The position numbers were made by a program, and so were the translations under genes. Source: Yersinia rohdei ATCC 43380 (GTDB lineage: Bacteria; Pseudomonadota; Gammaproteobacteria; Enterobacterales; Enterobacteriaceae). Taken from it: a stretch of 64,000 bases of DNA. The stretch spans positions 1 through 64,000 of the forward strand of contig NZ_ACCD01000005.1 of assembly GCF_000173775.1 (NCBI RefSeq). Direction: 5' to 3'. Under the pieces are notes generated by a model, which did not search any database, had not been told where the DNA came from, and worked only from the letters and a program-made list of their open reading frames with translations. Shown piece by piece: positions 39,561 to 51,771 of the stretch. Numbering within the stretch: position 1 is the first letter of the stretch; each line of letters begins with the position of its first letter.

Positions 39561-39640
39561 TATGTTCAATAGATTTCCAGTTGCAGGTAGACGGCAACAG
39601 AATAAATCCAATGGGTTGATATAACTCAATAAGTTGGGTA
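39561..39640. repeat. Partial ERIC-like sequence upstream of yfhL
   Basis: The stretch CCAGTTGCAGGTAGACGGCA followed by GAATAAATCCAATGGGTTGA and ATAACTCAATAAG resembles one half of the longer Yersinia ERICs in this window. The rest of the 465-bp gap from murR to yfhL is AT-rich, with no gene seen. Confidence 0.4.
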
Positions 39641-39729
39641 AAACATGCAGAAAGCAGATTTCAACGCGCTGGTAATAAACAAAAATACTCACCAAACAAT
39701 ATTAAAATTTAAACAGGCAATTCATTGAA

Positions 39730-39990
39730 ATGGCTTTAATAATTACTAAACGCTGCATAAATTGTGACATGTGCGAGCCGGAATGCCCTAATGAGGCAAT
39801 TTCTATGGGTGCAGAAATCTATCAGATTGACCCAATGCGCTGTACCGAATGTATCGGCCATTACGAAACGCCCACCTGCCAGTTGGTCTGCCCCATTGAT
39901 AAGACGATTTCTATCGATCCTGATTGGGTAGAAACTAATGAACAGCTTTGGGACAAGTTTGTTCAATTGCATCACGCCGATCGTCTGTAA
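39730..39990 (+). CDS. yfhL: YfhL-family ferredoxin, two [4Fe-4S]
   Basis: The 86-residue protein has the cluster motif CINCDMCEPECPN and a second set CTECIGHYETPTCQLVCP with the spacing typical of the Alvin-type ferredoxins. It is a small cytoplasmic electron carrier; its partner is not established. In E. coli it lies next to acpS, from which it is separated here by a GntP permease gene. Confidence 0.94.
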   Translation: MALIITKRCINCDMCEPECPNEAISMGAEIYQIDPMRCTECIGHYETPTCQLVCPIDKTISIDPDWVETNEQLWDKFVQLHHADRL

Positions 39991-40004
39991 TCTCCGTGAG
40001 ATAC

Positions 40005-40036
40005 ATTATCAGTGCTTCCATCGAAGCACTGATAAT
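40005..40036. terminator. Perfect 14-bp hairpin between yfhL and gntP-like gene
   Basis: ATTATCAGTGCTTC pairs exactly with GAAGCACTGATAAT around a four-base loop. It lies between convergent genes and likely ends both transcripts, though no T tail is present. Confidence 0.6.
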
Positions 40037-40053
40037 TGACTATTAATCAGCAG

Positions 40054-41397
40054 TTAAACAAACATGCTGATAATCAACACCACGACCAAACCCACCACTG
40101 AGTTAGTCAACTCCAGCAAGCCCCAGGTTTTCAGTGTGTCTTTAATCGACAATTCGAAATAACCTTTAAACAGCCAGAAAGACGCATCATTAATATGCGT
40201 AAAGGTATTAGAACCCGCCGCTGTCGCCAGCACTAATAGCGCTGGATCGGCTCCCACAATGGTATGTGTAACTGGATCCATTATTGCAGCACTAATGATC
40301 CCCGCCGCCGTCATTGCCGAAACCACCCCCTGCCCAGTTGACAGGCGAATAAGCACAGTAATCAACCAAGCCATAATATAAGGTGATATACCACCGGCAG
40401 ACATCAGCATGCCAATAGTGTCGCCAATGCCGGTATCAATAATGACCTGTTTTAGCGCCCCACCCGCACCAATGATCAAAATGACCATGGCAATCCCTTT
40501 CACCGCTCCCTCAAAGGAGTGCATAACCCATTCCATTTTATGACCGCGCCCGGTGCCAAAAAGAACAAAAGCAACCAGCATCGCGATAAACATGGCGATA
40601 GGTGACGAGCCAAAGAAATTGAGAATGGTGTATGAAGTCGTCCCTTTAACCAGCCAGATATTGGCAATGGTCGTAAAAATCATAATAAAAGCAGGGATTA
40701 GCGGAACCAGAATTGAAGTGCCGAATGACGGTAAATTGTTCTCATCAATCGGATTGTCTGCCTTTAGGAACGTCGGGACTGGTCGCTCAAGGTTACCCAG
40801 AAATTTCGGTAAAATCAGACCAGCACAAACAACTGAAGGAATGGCAACCAAAATACCGTAGATATAAACCATTCCCATATCAGCGCCATACGCGCTAACC
40901 AGTGCTACTGGCCCCGGTTGTGGTGGGAACAATGAGTGCGCTGTGGTTGCTGCAGCAACCGCCGGGATCGCCAGTTTGAGGAATGGGATCTTGGCTTCGA
41001 CTGCGATGGCAATGATCAATGGAGCCAAAATTATAAAGGCAACTTCATAGAACATCGCCAAACCAAAGATCAGGCCGATGATTATGACCGCAAACTCGAC
41101 ATACTTTAGCCCAAATCGGCGTAACAGTGTTTGAGCTATCTGATGAGCTGCGCCAGAATCGACCATAAGCTTGCCGATAACAGCACCAAATACCACGATA
41201 ATAGCCAGTTCGCCGAGCGTGCCGCCAAATCCTGCTTTAATGGTATGCAGAAGTTTGAGCAGATCCATCCCGGCGAGCGTTCCCACTAGCAGAGCGGCTA
41301 ACAGCAGTGCAATCATTGAGTTAATCTGATAGCGGATATTGAGCAATAGCATTAAGCCTATGCCCAGCACAACCCACAGGATATTAATCCATTCCAT
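40054..41397 (-). CDS. GntP-family gluconate/sugar-acid permease
   Basis: The 447-residue inner-membrane permease has about 12-14 hydrophobic segments and family patterns [16 protein letters not shown] and [19 protein letters not shown]. Relatives (GntP, GntT, GntU, IdnT) import gluconate, fructuronate or related acids by proton symport; the exact substrate is not decidable. It is inserted between yfhL and acpS, with FCD-type GntR operators upstream and no regulator or kinase gene nearby. Confidence 0.9.
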   Translation of the reverse strand: MEWINILWVVLGIGLMLLLNIRYQINSMIALLLAALLVGTLAGMDLLKLLHTIKAGFGGTLGELAIIVVFGAVIGKLMVDSGAAHQIAQTLLRRFGLKYVEFAVIIIGLIFGLAMFYEVAFIILAPLIIAIAVEAKIPFLKLAIPAVAAATTAHSLFPPQPGPVALVSAYGADMGMVYIYGILVAIPSVVCAGLILPKFLGNLERPVPTFLKADNPIDENNLPSFGTSILVPLIPAFIMIFTTIANIWLVKGTTSYTILNFFGSSPIAMFIAMLVAFVLFGTGRGHKMEWVMHSFEGAVKGIAMVILIIGAGGALKQVIIDTGIGDTIGMLMSAGGISPYIMAWLITVLIRLSTGQGVVSAMTAAGIISAAIMDPVTHTIVGADPALLVLATAAGSNTFTHINDASFWLFKGYFELSIKDTLKTWGLLELTNSVVGLVVVLIISMFV

Positions 41398-41453
41398 CTT
41401 TTACTTCCCCGATAGTTAAACATCAAATTTATTCTGGTATCACTATTTTTATA

Positions 41454-41466
41454 TTGGTCAGACCAA
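41454..41466. promoter_or_regulatory. TTGGT-N3-ACCAA operator upstream of the permease gene
   Basis: TTGGTCAGACCAA is a perfect palindrome of the form used by FadR/PdhR/UxuR-type GntR regulators, 57 bp before the start codon. Confidence 0.6.
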
Positions 41467-41561
41467 ACGTAGTGAACTTTGTTGATGAAAGAACACACAG
41501 ATACTGAAACTCCGACTTACTCTTGATATTCACAAGTAAAACCTCTGATTAGATGAGGAAT

Positions 41562-41574
41562 TTGGTACTACAAA
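41562..41574. promoter_or_regulatory. Second TTGGT-N3-ACCAA-like operator
   Basis: TTGGTACTACAAA matches 12 of 13 positions and is 108 bp from the first site, about ten helical turns. A weaker TTGG-CTGA-CCAA palindrome follows at 41584-41595. The rest of the 419-bp gap shows only the acpS terminator. Confidence 0.45.
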
Positions 41575-41730
41575 TATCACTAATTGGCTGACCAAATGAA
41601 GTATTGGTTAGTCAACTTGTCGGACAGATCGCAAAATTAAGTTTTTCTCGCGAGTTTCTTCACGGCACTTACACCGCGTCTGTAGGGAGAAATAGAGCAG
41701 AGAGAGAGGAATAATGCTGGAGGGAGCCAA

Positions 41731-41763
41731 TAAAAAAGGGGCGGCATCTGCATGCTCGCCCCT
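41731..41763 (-). terminator. Terminator of the pdxJ-acpS transcript
   Basis: AGGGGCG / CGCCCCT flanks an inner GCAT/ATGC pairing, with six T on the minus strand. Confidence 0.85.
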
Positions 41764-41816
41764 CAATATCTATGCTCCTTATTTGGCAGCAATAGATTAA
41801 ATCAACTTTAAAAAAC

Positions 41817-42197
41817 TTAGCTTTCGATAATCACAGTTGCACAGGCATAACGCCGCTCATCCGCCAGAGTTACATGCAAAGATTTGACGCCCAGCTCAAG
41901 CGCTAATTCAGCTGCACGTTGATGTAAACGCAATGTCGGCTTGCCCAATGCATCGTTAACCACTTCGAACTGATTGAATGCCAAACCATTTCGGATGCCG
42001 GTGCCAAAAGCTTTCGCGGCAGCCTCTTTGACCGCAAAACGTTTGGCCAAAAAGCGGATTGGTTGTTGGTGCTGCTGATAATGTTGCCATTCAGAAGGGC
42101 TAAGAATGCGACGAGCCAGTTTTTCACCGCTGCGTTCAACTACGGCTTCAATCCGGGAAATCTCAACAATATCAGTGCCTAGCCCTAGAATTGCCAT
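41817..42197 (-). CDS. acpS: Holo-[acyl-carrier-protein] synthase
   Basis: The 126-residue enzyme has [13 protein letters not shown] and the [15 protein letters not shown] motif binding Mg and CoA. It transfers 4'-phosphopantetheine to apo-ACP. Its ATG shares one base with the pdxJ stop, implying coupling. Confidence 0.97.
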   Translation of the reverse strand: MAILGLGTDIVEISRIEAVVERSGEKLARRILSPSEWQHYQQHQQPIRFLAKRFAVKEAAAKAFGTGIRNGLAFNQFEVVNDALGKPTLRLHQRAAELALELGVKSLHVTLADERRYACATVIIES

Positions 42198-42928
42198 TAA
42201 CGACGCGCTTCCCGCATTAAGACTTTCATATCAGTAACCGCAGCAGCAAGGCCTGTCATTACCGCCTGACCAATAATTGCATGACCGATATTGAGCTCGT
42301 GCATCTCCGGTAACGCAGCAATCGGTTGAACATTATGGTAAGTCAGGCCGTGACCGGCGTTAACTTTCAACCCTTTACCTGCGGCATAAGTCGCCGCCTT
42401 GGCAATGCGGACTAATTCAGCCTGGCGTGCCAAATCTGAAGAAGCATCCGCATAAGCACCGGTATGAATTTCAATATAAGGCGCACCCACCGCCACAGCG
42501 GCATCAATTTGGCGCATATCAGCATCAATAAACAGTGAAACCAGAATCCCTGCCTCAGATAATCGGCTAACCGCGATAGTCATTTTATCTATTTGACCGG
42601 CAACATCCAGCCCGCCTTCGGTAGTGACTTCCTGACGTTTTTCCGGTACTAAACAGCAAAAATGGGGTTGCAACTCACATGCAATTCCCACCATTTCATC
42701 GGTGACGGCCATTTCCAGATTCATGCGTGTCTGGATTGTCTCACGCAAGATACGCACATCACGATCCGTGATATGGCGGCGATCTTCGCGTAAATGCACG
42801 GTAATTCCGTCAGCGCCTGCTTGTTCGGCAATAAACGCCGCCTGAACAGGATCTGGGTAAATGGTTCCACGTGCATTTCGTAGTGTCGCAATGTGATCAA
42901 TATTAACGCCCAACAACAAATCAGCCAT
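42197..42928 (-). CDS. pdxJ: Pyridoxine 5'-phosphate synthase
   Basis: The 243-residue TIM-barrel protein opens [18 protein letters not shown] and includes [10 protein letters not shown] and [11 protein letters not shown]. PdxJ condenses 1-deoxyxylulose-5-P with 3-amino-2-oxopropyl phosphate to form PNP. It lies downstream of recO, followed directly by acpS. Confidence 0.98.
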   Translation of the reverse strand: MADLLLGVNIDHIATLRNARGTIYPDPVQAAFIAEQAGADGITVHLREDRRHITDRDVRILRETIQTRMNLEMAVTDEMVGIACELQPHFCCLVPEKRQEVTTEGGLDVAGQIDKMTIAVSRLSEAGILVSLFIDADMRQIDAAVAVGAPYIEIHTGAYADASSDLARQAELVRIAKAATYAAGKGLKVNAGHGLTYHNVQPIAALPEMHELNIGHAIIGQAVMTGLAAAVTDMKVLMREARR

Positions 42929-43079
42929 GACAGCCCTCCAGATATGGATGCATCTTTAATAGGTTAACAAGCACAAGCATGCCCGCCAATAAACGCAGTC
43001 TACACTGAGAGGACTGCCAGCGGATAGGCTAGCGAGTGGGAAAGTTGATCATGGGCGTGTAAACACAAAAGGCTAAGTT

Positions 43080-43805
43080 CTAGGGCAAGGGCTCTGCTGG
43101 CGGTTTAATTACAAATTGGCGAAACAATTCACGACTTTTAAGTGGCTTACCACCCAGATAAGGTTTCAGTGCAATGCGAGTGAATCGCTTGGCAGCACGC
43201 AACGTATCAGCATCAGGGAATTCACGATTCGCCAATGCTAATAATTGGCGGCCAGTAAAACTGTAATGATCAACCACCAGACTGGCAATAAACCCTTTTT
43301 CTTCGCGATAGCGATAAGTCATGGAATCTGATACGGGTTGACCACTGCCGGCACAATGCAGAAAATCCACGCCATAACCAAGATGGGCCAGTATCGCCAA
43401 TTCAAATTGGCGCAAAGCGTATTCAGGCGATCCATCGCTACCTGCTAATGATTGTAAACAATGCAGATAATCGAAGAATAAAGCAGAGTAATTAGTTTGT
43501 TGTTCGAGAACGCGGGAGAGCAGCTCGTTAACATATAAGCCGCTGTACAACATAGAGCCGCTCAATGGAAGAGCCAGAGAGACTGGTTCAGCACTGCGTA
43601 ATGTTTTGATTTCACCACGCCCGACCCAGCGGACCAGTAATGGTGTAAAAGGCTGCAAGCAGCCTTTTAGATTGGAGCGGCGACCCCGCGCACCTTTTGC
43701 CAACACCCGCATGCGACCTTCCCCTTCAGTGAATAAATCCAGCATTAAACTGGTTTCACTGTAAGGACGCCCATGCAGGACAAATGCGCGTTGCCAACCT
43801 TCCAT
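43080..43805 (-). CDS. recO: DNA repair protein RecO
   Basis: The 241-residue protein has an N-terminal OB fold ([39 protein letters not shown]) and a C-terminal helical domain. RecO loads RecA with RecR on SSB-coated gaps. It starts 10 bases after the era stop in the rnc-era-recO operon. Confidence 0.97.
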   Translation of the reverse strand: MEGWQRAFVLHGRPYSETSLMLDLFTEGEGRMRVLAKGARGRRSNLKGCLQPFTPLLVRWVGRGEIKTLRSAEPVSLALPLSGSMLYSGLYVNELLSRVLEQQTNYSALFFDYLHCLQSLAGSDGSPEYALRQFELAILAHLGYGVDFLHCAGSGQPVSDSMTYRYREEKGFIASLVVDHYSFTGRQLLALANREFPDADTLRAAKRFTRIALKPYLGGKPLKSRELFRQFVIKPPAEPLP

Positions 43806-43814
43806 CGGCGAGTC

Positions 43815-45406
<1,592 letters not shown>

Positions 45407-45600
45407 TTACCAATAGATCAAGAATGCGTCAAAAACTACAGCAGACGGAACAGGTCTGATCGGTAAATATTACCAAAACAAAACTGTTTCGTTTGCAGTG
45501 GCTCCCATAAAAGAGCCAACTTTTATCGCTCGAAAGGTTATTCTACAACGAGTAGAGATATAATGCTGCGTTTAAATACCCTGCTTATTTAAAGTTACGA

Positions 45601-45626
45601 CGTTGTTAGCTCTATGGCTAACAACG
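45601..45626. other. 10-bp perfect hairpin in the lepB-rnc gap
   Basis: CGTTGTTAGC pairs exactly with GCTAACAACG around TCTATG. No T tail follows. It could be a lepB 3' structure or part of an RNase III-processed leader of rnc. Confidence 0.6.
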
Positions 45627-45659
45627 CCGCAATGCCAATAGCTTTGGGTATGGTCGGTA

Positions 45660-46658
45660 TTAATGAATTCCACCAATCCGACTTAAACGCACTCCCGTTG
45701 GCCATTCACCTTCTTGCTTTTCAAAACTCATCCAAATAGCAGTGGCTTTGCCTACTAAATTACGTTCTGGCACAAACCCCCAGTAGCGGCTATCAGCACT
45801 GTTATCCCGGTTATCGCCCATCATGAAGTAATGGCCTTCAGGGACAACCCAAACACCGAGTGGTTGGTTATGTTGCTGATAATATGCGCCTAACTGCTCC
45901 TGACGGCCAGGAACAGTCAGAATTTGATGCGCAACTGGCCCTAAACTTTCAGTGCGCTCACGTAAACGTACGCCACCATCTGGTACAGGCTCGTTTGTCG
46001 GGATCTGGAAGAACCCGGCAGAAGCCTCGCCATTACCGCTATAACGGAATGTTTGCACAAAATCACTTGGCTCAGATGCACTGTAAGTAATAGGCAACGC
46101 GCTGTCACACGAAGTCCCCGTATTACACGCAGGTTGAACCGTCACTTCTTTGCTGATTGGATTATAGCTTACCCGATCCCCCGGTAACCCCACCACGCGC
46201 TTGATATAATCCAATCTTGGATCTAGTGGATATTTAAACACGGCAATATCACCGCGCTTTGGATGCCCAGTCGGAATCAGCGTAGTTTGGGTAATCGGGT
46301 CTTTAACACCGTAAGCAAACTTCTCAACCAGAATAAAATCACCAATCAAGAGCGTTGGCATCATCGAGCCAGATGGGATCTGGAAAGGTTCGTAAATAAA
46401 CGAACGCACGATAAAGACCAGAGCTAACACTGGGAAAACTGAAGCACAAGTCTCAATCCAACCCGGCTGTTTTGCCACCGGTGCTAGCGTCTTGTTGTCT
46501 ACAGCAGAACCCGTTTGTGCCTTGAGCTCCGCAGTTTGCGCATTAACAGCCGCAATTTTTGCCTGACGTGCCGGGCCCCACTTGAACCGCTCGAAGCACC
46601 AGATAATGCCAGTTACCAGTGTTGCTATCGCTAAAATCAAGGCAAACATGTTAGCCAT
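45660..46658 (-). CDS. lepB: Signal peptidase I
   Basis: The 332-residue protein has two N-terminal membrane segments (about 3-22 and 71-88), catalytic Ser98 in PSGSMMPTLLIGD, the Lys dyad partner in DYIKRVVGLPGD and GDNRDNSADSRYWGFV. It removes signal peptides at the periplasmic face of the inner membrane. It begins nine bases after the lepA stop. Confidence 0.98.
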   Translation of the reverse strand: MANMFALILAIATLVTGIIWCFERFKWGPARQAKIAAVNAQTAELKAQTGSAVDNKTLAPVAKQPGWIETCASVFPVLALVFIVRSFIYEPFQIPSGSMMPTLLIGDFILVEKFAYGVKDPITQTTLIPTGHPKRGDIAVFKYPLDPRLDYIKRVVGLPGDRVSYNPISKEVTVQPACNTGTSCDSALPITYSASEPSDFVQTFRYSGNGEASAGFFQIPTNEPVPDGGVRLRERTESLGPVAHQILTVPGRQEQLGAYYQQHNQPLGVWVVPEGHYFMMGDNRDNSADSRYWGFVPERNLVGKATAIWMSFEKQEGEWPTGVRLSRIGGIH

Positions 46659-46667
46659 TAAAACTCC

Positions 46668-48467
46668 TTATTTACTGTCTTTTCCGACATGCAGAATAGC
46701 CAGGAAAGCTTCTTGCGGTAATTCAACGTTACCGACTTGCTTCATACGTTTTTTACCGTCTTTCTGTTTTTGTAGAAGTTTTTTCTTACGGCTAACATCA
46801 CCGCCATAACACTTCGCCAGTACGTTTTTACGTAACTGTTTTACAGTTGAGCGGGCAATAATGTGATTACCTATCGCTGCCTGAATAGCAATATCAAATT
46901 GCTGACGTGGGATCAGCTCTTTCATCTTTTCAACTAAATCACGACCACGGTACTGAGCATTTTCGCGGTGAGTGATTAGCGCCAATGCATCCACGCGTTC
47001 GTTGTTAATTAACACATCAACACGCACCATGTCAGAGGTCTGGAAGCGTTTGAAATTGTAATCCAAAGAGGCATAACCGCGAGATGTTGATTTCAGACGG
47101 TCGAAGAAATCGAGCACCACTTCAGCCATCGGAATTTCATAGGTCAGCGCCACCTGATTACCGTGGTAAACCATGTTGGTCTGCATACCGCGCTTTTCAA
47201 TACACAATGTAATGACGTTACCAAGGTATTCCTGTGGCAACAACATATGACATTCAGCAATAGGTTCGCGCAGTTCTTCAATATTATTCAGGGCTGGCAG
47301 CTTGGAAGGGCTATCGACATAAATCGTTTCCTGAGCCGTCGTAATCACCTCATACACCACTGTGGGTGCCGTGGTGATAAGTTCCAGGTCATACTCACGT
47401 TCCAAACGTTCCTGAATGATTTCCATATGCAGCAAACCAAGGAAACCACAACGGAAACCAAAGCCCAAAGCAGTCGAGCTTTCTGGTTCATAGAACAAAG
47501 AGGCGTCATTAAGACTCAACTTGCCCAATGCATCACGGAAAGCTTCATAGTCATCTGAGCTAATTGGGAACAGACCGGCATAAACCTGTGGTTTTACTTT
47601 CTTAAAACCAGGTAAAGATTTTTCAGCCGGGTTACGGGCCAATGTCAAGGTATCGCCAACCGGTGCGCCCAAAATATCTTTAATCGCGCAAACTAACCAG
47701 CCAACTTCACCGCAGTTCAGCATATCGCGATCAACACGTTTAGGAGTAAAAATACCAAGGCGATCAGCGTTATAGGTCTGCCCGGTGCTCATTACCTTAA
47801 CTTTATCGCCTTTACGTAACGAACCATTCTTGATACGGATTAATGACACTACACCCAGATAGTTATCGAACCAGGAGTCAATAATCAGTGCCTGCAATGG
47901 CCCATCAGGATCACCTTGCGGAGGCGGAATATCGCGCACTAAACGTTCCAGAATATCAGGAACACCGACGCCCGTTTTGGCCGAACAGCGCACGGCATCA
48001 GCCGCATCAATCCCGACGATATCTTCAATTTCTTCCGCAACACGTTCAGGATCGGCTGCTGGCAAGTCGATTTTGTTCAAAACTGGAACAACTTCCAGAT
48101 TCATTTCCATCGCGGTGTAGCAGTTTGCGAGTGTTTGAGCTTCAACACCCTGCCCGGCATCAACCACCAATAACGCCCCTTCACAAGCCGCCAAAGAGCG
48201 AGAAACTTCATAAGAGAAGTCAACGTGACCGGGGGTATCGATAAAGTTAAGTTGATAGGTTTGGCCATCTTGGGCGTGATAATCAAGTGTCACACTTTGT
48301 GCTTTGATAGTAATACCGCGCTCACGCTCCAGATCCATAGAATCCAGGACTTGAGCGGCCATTTCACGCTCTGATAAACCGCCACAAATCTGAATAATAC
48401 GGTCCGACAGCGTCGACTTACCGTGGTCAATATGGGCAATAATAGAAAAGTTTCTTATGTGCTTCAT
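46668..48467 (-). CDS. lepA: Translation elongation factor 4
   Basis: The 599-residue GTPase has the P-loop [18 protein letters not shown] and NKID motifs, and the LepA-specific C-terminal domain ([25 protein letters not shown]). EF4 acts on ribosomes in initiation or back-translocation. It is the first gene of a lepA-lepB unit. Confidence 0.98.
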   Translation of the reverse strand: MKHIRNFSIIAHIDHGKSTLSDRIIQICGGLSEREMAAQVLDSMDLERERGITIKAQSVTLDYHAQDGQTYQLNFIDTPGHVDFSYEVSRSLAACEGALLVVDAGQGVEAQTLANCYTAMEMNLEVVPVLNKIDLPAADPERVAEEIEDIVGIDAADAVRCSAKTGVGVPDILERLVRDIPPPQGDPDGPLQALIIDSWFDNYLGVVSLIRIKNGSLRKGDKVKVMSTGQTYNADRLGIFTPKRVDRDMLNCGEVGWLVCAIKDILGAPVGDTLTLARNPAEKSLPGFKKVKPQVYAGLFPISSDDYEAFRDALGKLSLNDASLFYEPESSTALGFGFRCGFLGLLHMEIIQERLEREYDLELITTAPTVVYEVITTAQETIYVDSPSKLPALNNIEELREPIAECHMLLPQEYLGNVITLCIEKRGMQTNMVYHGNQVALTYEIPMAEVVLDFFDRLKSTSRGYASLDYNFKRFQTSDMVRVDVLINNERVDALALITHRENAQYRGRDLVEKMKELIPRQQFDIAIQAAIGNHIIARSTVKQLRKNVLAKCYGGDVSRKKKLLQKQKDGKKRMKQVGNVELPQEAFLAILHVGKDSK

Positions 48468-48834
48468 TTATATGAATTTTTCTCTAGTCGTTGTCTTTAA
48501 TTGATTATTGGTGGACACAGCGATGGACTCAAACCCAAAACTACCCACATAAATATGCACGCATCTTACACTGTAAGTCAGCCTCGTGAAAGGCATCACA
48601 CTTAGCTTGTTGGTCGATTTATCCTGTCAAAATGTATTAGCGCCGTTCCGCTCGTTACCATAGACAAGACGTAACCCGGATCCTGCGGTTCAAACTTTCT
48701 TATTTCAGTACGAATATTGATTAAATCACTTTAGGAAAATGCTCATTTACCTCACCAGTGAATAACTTAATGTATTAAAGGCATTTAATTACAACCAAGT
48801 GAAATATCCTCTTGGCGACTAAATGGAGAATATT

Positions 48835-49671
48835 ATGATTGATGAAGGAAAAATACTTAGTCGCCATGAGTTAATAACAAAAAACTCAAAATTAAACATT
48901 GGTACAATAGTATTTATATTAGCACTAAGCATTGTCATAATCTTACTATCAATTATAACATCTATTTTTTCAACACCTTCAATACTCTCTATTTTATGTG
49001 TTGCTATTGCAGGGATTTCATTAAGTGCACTGTTATATTTGCGTTTATACAACAACCCGATGTTTACCTATTTTCTTTACGAAAAAGGCGTTCGTGTATT
49101 CAATCATCATGATGGTAACGTCTATTTTATTTCATTTGATAAAATCAAATACATTTATAAATACCATTCAGGAATATCACCTGGCAATAAAATAAACTCA
49201 ATGGCATTTCGCACATCAAAAAGCCAACCTTGGTGTGTTATCGTAAATAATATAACCAATGCCTACCCTCTTATAAATACGATAATCCACCAACAAGTTA
49301 TGCATGTTGGATTAATAAGCTTAAATACATTATCCAGAGGAGAAACAATCGTATTCGATATAGTGAAAAAAAATGATAGCCAGCTTAACACACTAATTTT
49401 TAACTCTATTAAGATGAAGAAACTTCAGATTAATACGAGCCCAATATCACTCAGTGCACAATCGTTGACAACGGACGAGGGTAAAATTAACATCGAAGAT
49501 ATTTTGCGTATCGAAACATTACGTGAAGCTCATCATGATAAGATACGATTATTGGGTGAGAAAGGAAATATACTCTTTTCAGCAGACTATTCATCACTTA
49601 TCAGTGCTGACCTTTTTATTGCTCTACTGGAACATATGATACAGAACCGAATTCCAGCCTATTATGGTTAA
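48835..49671 (+). CDS. Unknown membrane protein in an AT-rich insertion
   Basis: The product is not recognised. The 278-residue protein has two hydrophobic helices at about 21-45 and 49-71. A soluble C-terminal region follows, with alternating short beta-type stretches (YEKGVRVFNHHDGNVYFISF, DKIKYIYKY) resembling bacterial PH-like domains, by eye only. ATG 48835 has GGAG six bases upstream; ATG 48823 is less favoured. Base composition is much more AT-rich than both neighbours, and the gene is absent from this position in E. coli, suggesting transfer. The 367 bp upstream holds no recognised gene. It converges on rseC five bases away. Confidence 0.75.
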   Translation: MIDEGKILSRHELITKNSKLNIGTIVFILALSIVIILLSIITSIFSTPSILSILCVAIAGISLSALLYLRLYNNPMFTYFLYEKGVRVFNHHDGNVYFISFDKIKYIYKYHSGISPGNKINSMAFRTSKSQPWCVIVNNITNAYPLINTIIHQQVMHVGLISLNTLSRGETIVFDIVKKNDSQLNTLIFNSIKMKKLQINTSPISLSAQSLTTDEGKINIEDILRIETLREAHHDKIRLLGEKGNILFSADYSSLISADLFIALLEHMIQNRIPAYYG

Positions 49672-49676
49672 AATAA

Positions 49677-50138
49677 TTACTCTTGCTGGATACGTATAGC
49701 TGTTGGCGGTAAACCAATCTGCAAAACAGTCGGTTGATAATCACTTTTCCCTTCAATTTTCGCCGCTAATGTGCGGGCTAATAGAAAACCTAGCACTGCA
49801 CCAGAAACAGCACCAAGAGCAGTAAATGCATCCGTGATTAATAAAGCCTGAAATAACGCTCCACCAGAAATCAATCCTGCTAATGGGGTTAAATAAACCA
49901 AAGAAGCTGAACGTAATAAGCTACCTTCACTAATTCCGACCTCAACCTTTTGTCCTGGTTCAAGCGGCTGCGAAATTGCGACTTTTAATTGATGTTCAGA
50001 CTCTGGCCCCAATTCATTTAATAGATTACTGCCGCATCCAGAACGCGCATTACAGCTCCCACAGCCAGAGTGAGGTTCGCAACGTAACAGCGCGACCCCA
50101 TTTTGCCATGAGATAACCGTCGCCCATTCTTTCATCAT
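49677..50138 (-). CDS. rseC: SoxR-reducing / sigmaE modulator RseC
   Basis: The 153-residue inner-membrane protein has a Cys-rich N-terminal motif (CEPHSGCGSCNARSGCGSNLL) and two membrane segments (about 75-93 and 100-118). RseC is a positive modulator of sigmaE and part of the SoxR-reducing system in E. coli. It overlaps rseB by four bases. Confidence 0.95.
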   Translation of the reverse strand: MMKEWATVISWQNGVALLRCEPHSGCGSCNARSGCGSNLLNELGPESEHQLKVAISQPLEPGQKVEVGISEGSLLRSASLVYLTPLAGLISGGALFQALLITDAFTALGAVSGAVLGFLLARTLAAKIEGKSDYQPTVLQIGLPPTAIRIQQE

Positions 50139-51091
50139 TTTGCAGACTCCAATATCACACTATCGGCAATACGTTTTGCAGTTGAAGGAGGCAACTCACC
50201 CACCACAGTAATTTCTACATTATTACGGGTTTCAGTATGGACTGTACGACGCCCTTGACGCATAGATTGCTCTGAAGGCGCATCTTTCGCAACCGGGTTA
50301 ACATTGATAGAGAAACTGAATAATCCATCGGTATATAACCGTGACTCAGTTGGCTCATCCATGTTAGGTAATGTGCGGCGACTACGTGAAACCTCAGTAA
50401 TTCCCTCAGGTAACCAACGAGGGGCCCAAGCGAAATCCACCTTAGTTTTAGCAGGCAATGCCAGTAATGGCGGCAAGGACAGTTTTAGTACACCTTGCAG
50501 AATCTCTTGAATAGGTTCGCCGACAGCAAAGGAAATCACCCGAAACTGTTCGATAGTCTCACCATCGCGATCTAACAAGTCTATTCGCATTGGGAGTTTT
50601 GTTGTTTCATCCATCCAGATAATATAGCTATATCGCGTGCTGTCACGAGCCACAACTCGAATAACCTGACATGGACGATCCGCTACACGGGCACGACCGA
50701 GAGCAATATAGTTATAGTGCTTTGATAATTTTTCAAAATCGGAGAAAACAACAGAAGGCAAAGCATCGACAATATGCTCACCGCCCAACGTGAAAGAGTC
50801 AAATCCTGGCTCGAAATAACTTATCTCATTGCCACGTTGAATTATCTCAGTCCGTGGGCCATCCATACGCAGTAATTGCGCTAGCGTTTTTTTATCCTGG
50901 ATAGCATGACGGTAGCGAAGAGAATCAATCCCTTGCTTATTAACATTGATATATGAAAGCTCATAGTTGAGCAATTGACTGGCGCTGTTCATTTCTTGCA
51001 ACATTGCAATCGGCGCTGTTTCCGCCGATGCAATTGTTGACATGAACAGGCTGCCCGTCATTAAACAGACGGAAAACCAAAGTTGCTTCAT
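50135..51091 (-). CDS. rseB: Sigma-E regulatory protein RseB
   Basis: The 318-residue periplasmic protein has a Sec signal peptide (LWFSVCLMTGSLFMSTIASA) and the MucB/RseB two-domain layout. It shields RseA from DegS and senses lipopolysaccharide intermediates. Its ATG shares one base with the rseA stop. Confidence 0.97.
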   Translation of the reverse strand: MKQLWFSVCLMTGSLFMSTIASAETAPIAMLQEMNSASQLLNYELSYINVNKQGIDSLRYRHAIQDKKTLAQLLRMDGPRTEIIQRGNEISYFEPGFDSFTLGGEHIVDALPSVVFSDFEKLSKHYNYIALGRARVADRPCQVIRVVARDSTRYSYIIWMDETTKLPMRIDLLDRDGETIEQFRVISFAVGEPIQEILQGVLKLSLPPLLALPAKTKVDFAWAPRWLPEGITEVSRSRRTLPNMDEPTESRLYTDGLFSFSINVNPVAKDAPSEQSMRQGRRTVHTETRNNVEITVVGELPPSTAKRIADSVILESAK

Positions 51092-51747
51092 TACTGCTGC
51101 TGCATTCCTAAGGACTGAGTTCCAGGGACTTGAATCGCGGCTTGTGTCGATGCTGAAGGTTGCTGCAACACATCAGTTTGTGGCAAACGGCGTTGCAATT
51201 CAAAATCTTGCAATTGAGTCATCATATTGACACGGCGACGTTGCTCTTGAACCTGATGCTGTTGAGATGTCCCGAAAGAGCCATCCGCAGGCACACCAAA
51301 GCTAACAGGTGATGCTTTACCCATCATCGGTAATGTATTAAATGCAGGTGATTCCGGCTGTAAATTGCTGGATGTAGGTTGGTTATATTGCTGAACCCCC
51401 ACAATTACAGCAAGAGACACACAAGCGGCAACCCCAACCTGAGTGATTTGGCTGGCCCATGGGCGAATTTTTTGCCAAAAAGGCATTTTCTGCCAAACAT
51501 GAGGTTGTGGCTGAGATTCAGGCACCGCAATAGGAACAAAACGAGCAGGCTCATTTTTGAGCGCCTCTGCGACACGGCTGGCGATATCCAGATGCAAGAC
51601 TTCGCCAACATCCCCCCGCAGAGTATCACGGATTAAATGATAGCTCTGCCAGCTTTGCTGCAATGCTTTATCTTTCGATAAAGAACCAATCAGCTCACTA
51701 TCGAGAGTTTCTCCGTCCATCAGAGCGGAAAGCTTTTCTTTCTGCAT
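51091..51747 (-). CDS. rseA: Anti-sigma-E factor RseA
   Basis: The 218-residue single-pass inner-membrane protein has an N-terminal sigmaE-binding domain (EKLSALMDGETLDSELIGSL), a membrane segment at about 99-117 and a Gln-rich periplasmic tail. DegS and RseP cleave it on envelope stress. It lies 24 bp after rpoE. Confidence 0.97.
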   Translation of the reverse strand: MQKEKLSALMDGETLDSELIGSLSKDKALQQSWQSYHLIRDTLRGDVGEVLHLDIASRVAEALKNEPARFVPIAVPESQPQPHVWQKMPFWQKIRPWASQITQVGVAACVSLAVIVGVQQYNQPTSSNLQPESPAFNTLPMMGKASPVSFGVPADGSFGTSQQHQVQEQRRRVNMMTQLQDFELQRRLPQTDVLQQPSASTQAAIQVPGTQSLGMQQQ

Positions 51748-51771
51748 GCCAAATACCCTTTATGTGTCCGC

